This document shows, piece by piece, positions 61,722-64,000 of a stretch of DNA of 64,000 bases (within the stretch, counting starts at the first letter, position 1; each line of letters starts with the position of its first letter). The stretch lies in the NCBI RefSeq assembly GCF_900169485.1, contig NZ_LT821227.1, forward strand, positions 124,001 to 188,000, written 5' to 3'. The position numbers and the translations under genes were made by a program. The stretch comes from Phoenicibacter congonensis (GTDB lineage Bacteria; Actinomycetota; Coriobacteriia; Coriobacteriales; Eggerthellaceae). The notes beneath the pieces were generated by a model, which saw only the letters and a program-made list of their open reading frames with translations, searched no databases and had not been told where the DNA came from.

Positions 61722-62023
61722 GCAGACAACCACGTCTTTTCAAAGTCGCATTTCAAGTTTTAAAGACCATAAATGCCGCTTCAAAGTCATGCTCAATCAA
61801 AGCAAAATGCGACTAGCCTAACTTGGGAGCTAATCAAAGAAAACGAAACGGGTGCTCGCTGAAAGCGCAAATTCACAGAAACTGCCCCGCTAAATGCGCA
61901 TTTGACTGAATGATCCCCAGCCTGTTGACCACAAATTCAACAAAGGTTGGCTCTGTTTGCGGCGTGTTTATGTGCGTTGACCTGACCAAAGAGGGCAAAC
62001 TAATTCAGCAAGAAATGAACTTC
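61722..62023. other. Intergenic region with inverted repeat
   Basis: No gene seen in 302 bp. It contains the inverted repeat at 61744-61814. Further imperfect GC-containing pairs lie near 61855-61915 (AAAGCGCAAAT with AAATGCGCATTT-like segments). The two flanking genes are convergent, so this could be a termination zone. Confidence 0.5.
61744..61814. repeat. Intergenic inverted repeat, GTCGCAT...ATGCGAC family, copy 2
   Basis: AGTCGCATTT and AAATGCGACT form a perfect 10-bp stem around about 51 bases. The ends match those of the element at 19196-19259 (AAGTCGCAT...ATGCGACTA) while the interiors differ. Confidence 0.5.
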
Positions 62024-62596
62024 CTATTTTTTTACACCTGAAAATGCATAGATTCCAGGTGTGTCAACGAGTGCTTCAAGTTTGAATTTTGATTTCCAGA
62101 TTCTACTTTCTTCTTCAACGGGAGCAAGTCCGCTGCTGACTCCTGCCGCAACTGCCTGATGATGGCTATTGATTAAATCTTTTCCACTCCCATGAGCAAC
62201 AACAAAACGTCCATTTGGTTTCAGAAGGTTCCAGATTTTGTCAACTAAAGCATGTTTGTCCATGAAATGAGGATAGGCGTTATAAATCACGACGGCATCA
62301 AACAGATTAGCCTCGTCTAACTCCAGTGCATCGCAAGCGATAAATTCTATGCAATCAACACTCGCAAACTTTTGCTTTGCAAACTCAATCATCTTAGGAG
62401 AAATGTCCACGGCCGTTACATGAGAAACCTTTGCATCCAAGTAAAAAGGCACCATGATGCCCTGTCCACACCCAAGATCCAACACACTGTCACCCTCTTT
62501 TATGTCAACAAAAGAAAGAACAGCTCCTTGCGCTCGATTCTCTGTTGAATCCCAATTTTCCGCACGTTCATCAAAATATTTAGCTACTTCATTCAT
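62024..62596 (-). CDS. Class I SAM-dependent methyltransferase
   Basis: The 190-residue protein has the SAM motif VLDLGCGQGIMVP, the acidic VTAVDISPKMIEFAKQKF, and a Methyltransf_11-type fold. The start YFDERAENWD is typical of small-molecule methyltransferases. The substrate is unknown. It lies 177 bp from the iron-chelate ABC genes and is on the same strand, so a link to siderophore or corrinoid handling is possible but unsupported. Confidence 0.82.
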   Translation of the reverse strand: MNEVAKYFDERAENWDSTENRAQGAVLSFVDIKEGDSVLDLGCGQGIMVPFYLDAKVSHVTAVDISPKMIEFAKQKFASVDCIEFIACDALELDEANLFDAVVIYNAYPHFMDKHALVDKIWNLLKPNGRFVVAHGSGKDLINSHHQAVAAGVSSGLAPVEEESRIWKSKFKLEALVDTPGIYAFSGVKK

Positions 62597-62773
62597 TTAA
62601 AACTCCATTAAAAACTCGGTACCAAGTGCAAATTTTGAACATCAAATAATTACTGCTATTCTTCCACAAGCTTTCATAACTATTAACAAAACTGCTGATG
62701 GGTTTAAGATTAAAACTCCACTTGCACTGTGCGTAAATTATCAAACCTCACACACAAGCTGAAAAAGAAACTA

Positions 62774-63523
62774 TTATGCAACCACAAACCGCCGTCCATT
62801 GTGCTCGATGACCTCGCACTCTAGTCCATAAATAGAAGCCATTCTTTCGTGAGTTACGATGTCGGCATCTCCAAAAGACTCAACATTACCGTTTTTGAGA
62901 AACAAAAACTTGTCACAATATTTGAGTGCAAGATTAACATCATGCATAACAGCCGCCGCTGCAATGCCTCGTTCATTCACTTCATTTGCAATCTCTTTCA
63001 TGACATCCTGCTGATTTGCAGGGTCAAGGTTATTCGTTGGCTCGTCAAATAAAAGCGTGTTAGCCTGCTGCACAAACGCGCGTGCGAGAACCATCTTTTG
63101 GTATTCTCCACCAGAAAGTTCGCTAGCATAACGAAGCGCATAGTCTGCAAGTCCAAGTCGGCAAATCACGCCTTCAACTACTTCATAATCATCATTTGTT
63201 GGTGCGCCTTCCATGTGCGGACGCCTCCCTAGCAAAATAGAATCGTAAACTGTGAGCCTGTTAGCGTGGCTATGCTGTGAAACGAAGGCAATTTGCTTCG
63301 CACGATCAAGGCGGCTGACATTTGACAATTCCACTCCATCAAGGAAAACCTGCCCCGAATTCGGTTTCCTAATTCCTGTTAAACATGACAGTAAAGTTGA
63401 CTTTCCGCACCCGTTAACTCCAAGAATTGCTAAAAATGATCCTGGTGTAATTTCAACAGAAACACCTTGCAAAACAGGCATGTTTGTTCGATATGAGAAG
63501 TGGATGTTGCGAGCTTCTAACAT
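62774..63523 (-). CDS. Iron-chelate/cobalamin ABC transporter ATPase (FecE/BtuD-like)
   Basis: The 249-residue ATPase has Walker A GVNGCGKST, Q-loop FVSQHSHANRLTVYDSILLGRRPHM, signature LSGGEYQKMVLARAF and Walker B LLFDEPTNNLDP. The Q-loop sequence is typical of the FecCD/BtuCD partners. It overlaps the permease stop by one base (TAATG). It supplies energy for uptake of ferric siderophore, haem or corrinoid. Confidence 0.92.
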   Translation of the reverse strand: MLEARNIHFSYRTNMPVLQGVSVEITPGSFLAILGVNGCGKSTLLSCLTGIRKPNSGQVFLDGVELSNVSRLDRAKQIAFVSQHSHANRLTVYDSILLGRRPHMEGAPTNDDYEVVEGVICRLGLADYALRYASELSGGEYQKMVLARAFVQQANTLLFDEPTNNLDPANQQDVMKEIANEVNERGIAAAAVMHDVNLALKYCDKFLFLKNGNVESFGDADIVTHERMASIYGLECEVIEHNGRRFVVA

Positions 63524-63999
63524 TATCGGCTAACTCCATTGAACAGGAGATATATGAAAACTGGTGCGCCAACGAGCGACGTAATTGCTGAAATTGGCAG
63601 AATTAAAGGGGAGACAATTGCATGGCACAAAATGTCGGACAGCAACAATAGCCCTGCTCCTGCAATTGCTGAGGCAGGAAGCAAAAAACGATAGTCGGCA
63701 CCAAGAAGCCGCCTCATAATGTGCGGCGCAACCAGGCCAACAAAATTAATAATTCCGCAAAATGCAATTACAGTAGATGCCGCAGCGCTTGCGACGAGCA
63801 TGTTTGACAAGCGAACTTTGTTAACAGAAACCCCAAGGCTGTGCGCCAGGCCTTCCCCGGTTTCAATTGCGTTTAGTGACCAGCGGTTTATGTAGAAGAA
63901 CACTGCTGACAATAGGGTTACAAAGCTCGTAATTGCGAGTTGCTCTTTACTAACTCGGCTAAGGTCGCCAAAAGTCCAAAAAACAACCGCGGCAACTTG
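63523..63999 (-). CDS. FecCD-family ABC permease, C-terminal part (cut by window edge)
   Basis: The frame runs to the right edge without a start. The visible part begins VFWTFGDLSRVSKEQL, then EGLAHSLGVSVNKVR, CGIINFVGLVAPHIMRRLLGADYRFLLPASAIAGA and VGAPVFIYLLF. These are the FecCD signatures, including the coupling region GLVAPHIMR. A substrate-binding protein gene probably lies beyond the edge. Confidence 0.92.
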   Translation of the reverse strand, partial: QVAAVVFWTFGDLSRVSKEQLAITSFVTLLSAVFFYINRWSLNAIETGEGLAHSLGVSVNKVRLSNMLVASAAASTVIAFCGIINFVGLVAPHIMRRLLGADYRFLLPASAIAGAGLLLLSDILCHAIVSPLILPISAITSLVGAPVFIYLLFNGVSR

Positions 64000-64000
64000 C

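Overview
The window reads as chromosome of a low-GC, Gram-positive-type anaerobe. The best guess is a low-GC Coriobacteriia (Atopobiaceae-like) member of the Actinomycetota. This is an inference from gene content: a mreBCD-mrdA-rodA cluster ending in the TIGR03960/TIGR03936 radical-SAM pair, NifS/NifU, Tat-type lipoproteins, a LytTR regulator beside a PF06541 membrane protein, MurT/GatD, and a glycine/betaine-reductase-like selenoprotein. No rRNA, phage, IS element or CRISPR array is visible. Most genes lie on the minus strand.

Layout. 1-1310 (+): the end of a two-component histidine kinase and its NarL-type regulator, then tRNA-Asp. 1527-11269 (-): a cell-elongation operon, mreB-mreC-mreD-mrdA-rodA-DUF697-radical SAM-DUF2344. 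11497-16729 (-): a PflX-like radical SAM gene, murE, a GT2 glycosyltransferase and ftsZ. 17089-18825 (-): iscS/iscU-type Fe-S assembly. 19497-21077 (-): an orphan Tat-lipoprotein peptide-binding protein. 21626-24596 (-): tRNA-Glu and an FMN-riboswitch-controlled riboflavin ECF transporter. 24744-31291: BCCT transporter (-), DUF3841-like gene (-), then grdE-like/grdB-like genes (+), the second with an in-frame UGA (Sec), and a TetR regulator (+). 31456-36182 (-): argF, pyridoxal/pyridoxamine kinase, three small unknowns and serS. 36578-38924 (-): metNIQ. 39354-44690 (-): PF06541 protein, LytTR regulator, tRNA-Leu, a CorC-type CBS protein and an MFS-CBS fusion. 44768-49851: folE (+) and the folP-folK / birA / murT-gatD operon (-). 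49980-55906: a Tat-exported unknown (+) and argCJBD (-). 55955-64000: Ser/Thr kinase, tlyA, zinc phospholipase C-like, mscL, SDR, methyltransferase and the start of an iron-chelate ABC transporter.

Themes. Cell-envelope biogenesis dominates: Rod complex, FtsZ, MurE, and a single-polypeptide MurT-GatD for lipid II amidation. The grd locus together with the BCCT carrier suggests Stickland-type reduction of betaine, sarcosine or glycine. Its pyruvoyl-precursor protein seems to have Ser where the family has the processed Cys. Several conserved enzymes carry long hydrophilic insertions.

The least explained signal is a dispersed 22-bp DNA motif with core ACAAAACATGTCAGACTT. Nine good copies and one degenerate copy occur in both orientations. 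It lies inside genes in several reading frames and once in a leader. Three copies fall inside an insertion in the PflX-like gene and four inside one unknown gene. Two further intergenic families of structured repeats are described.
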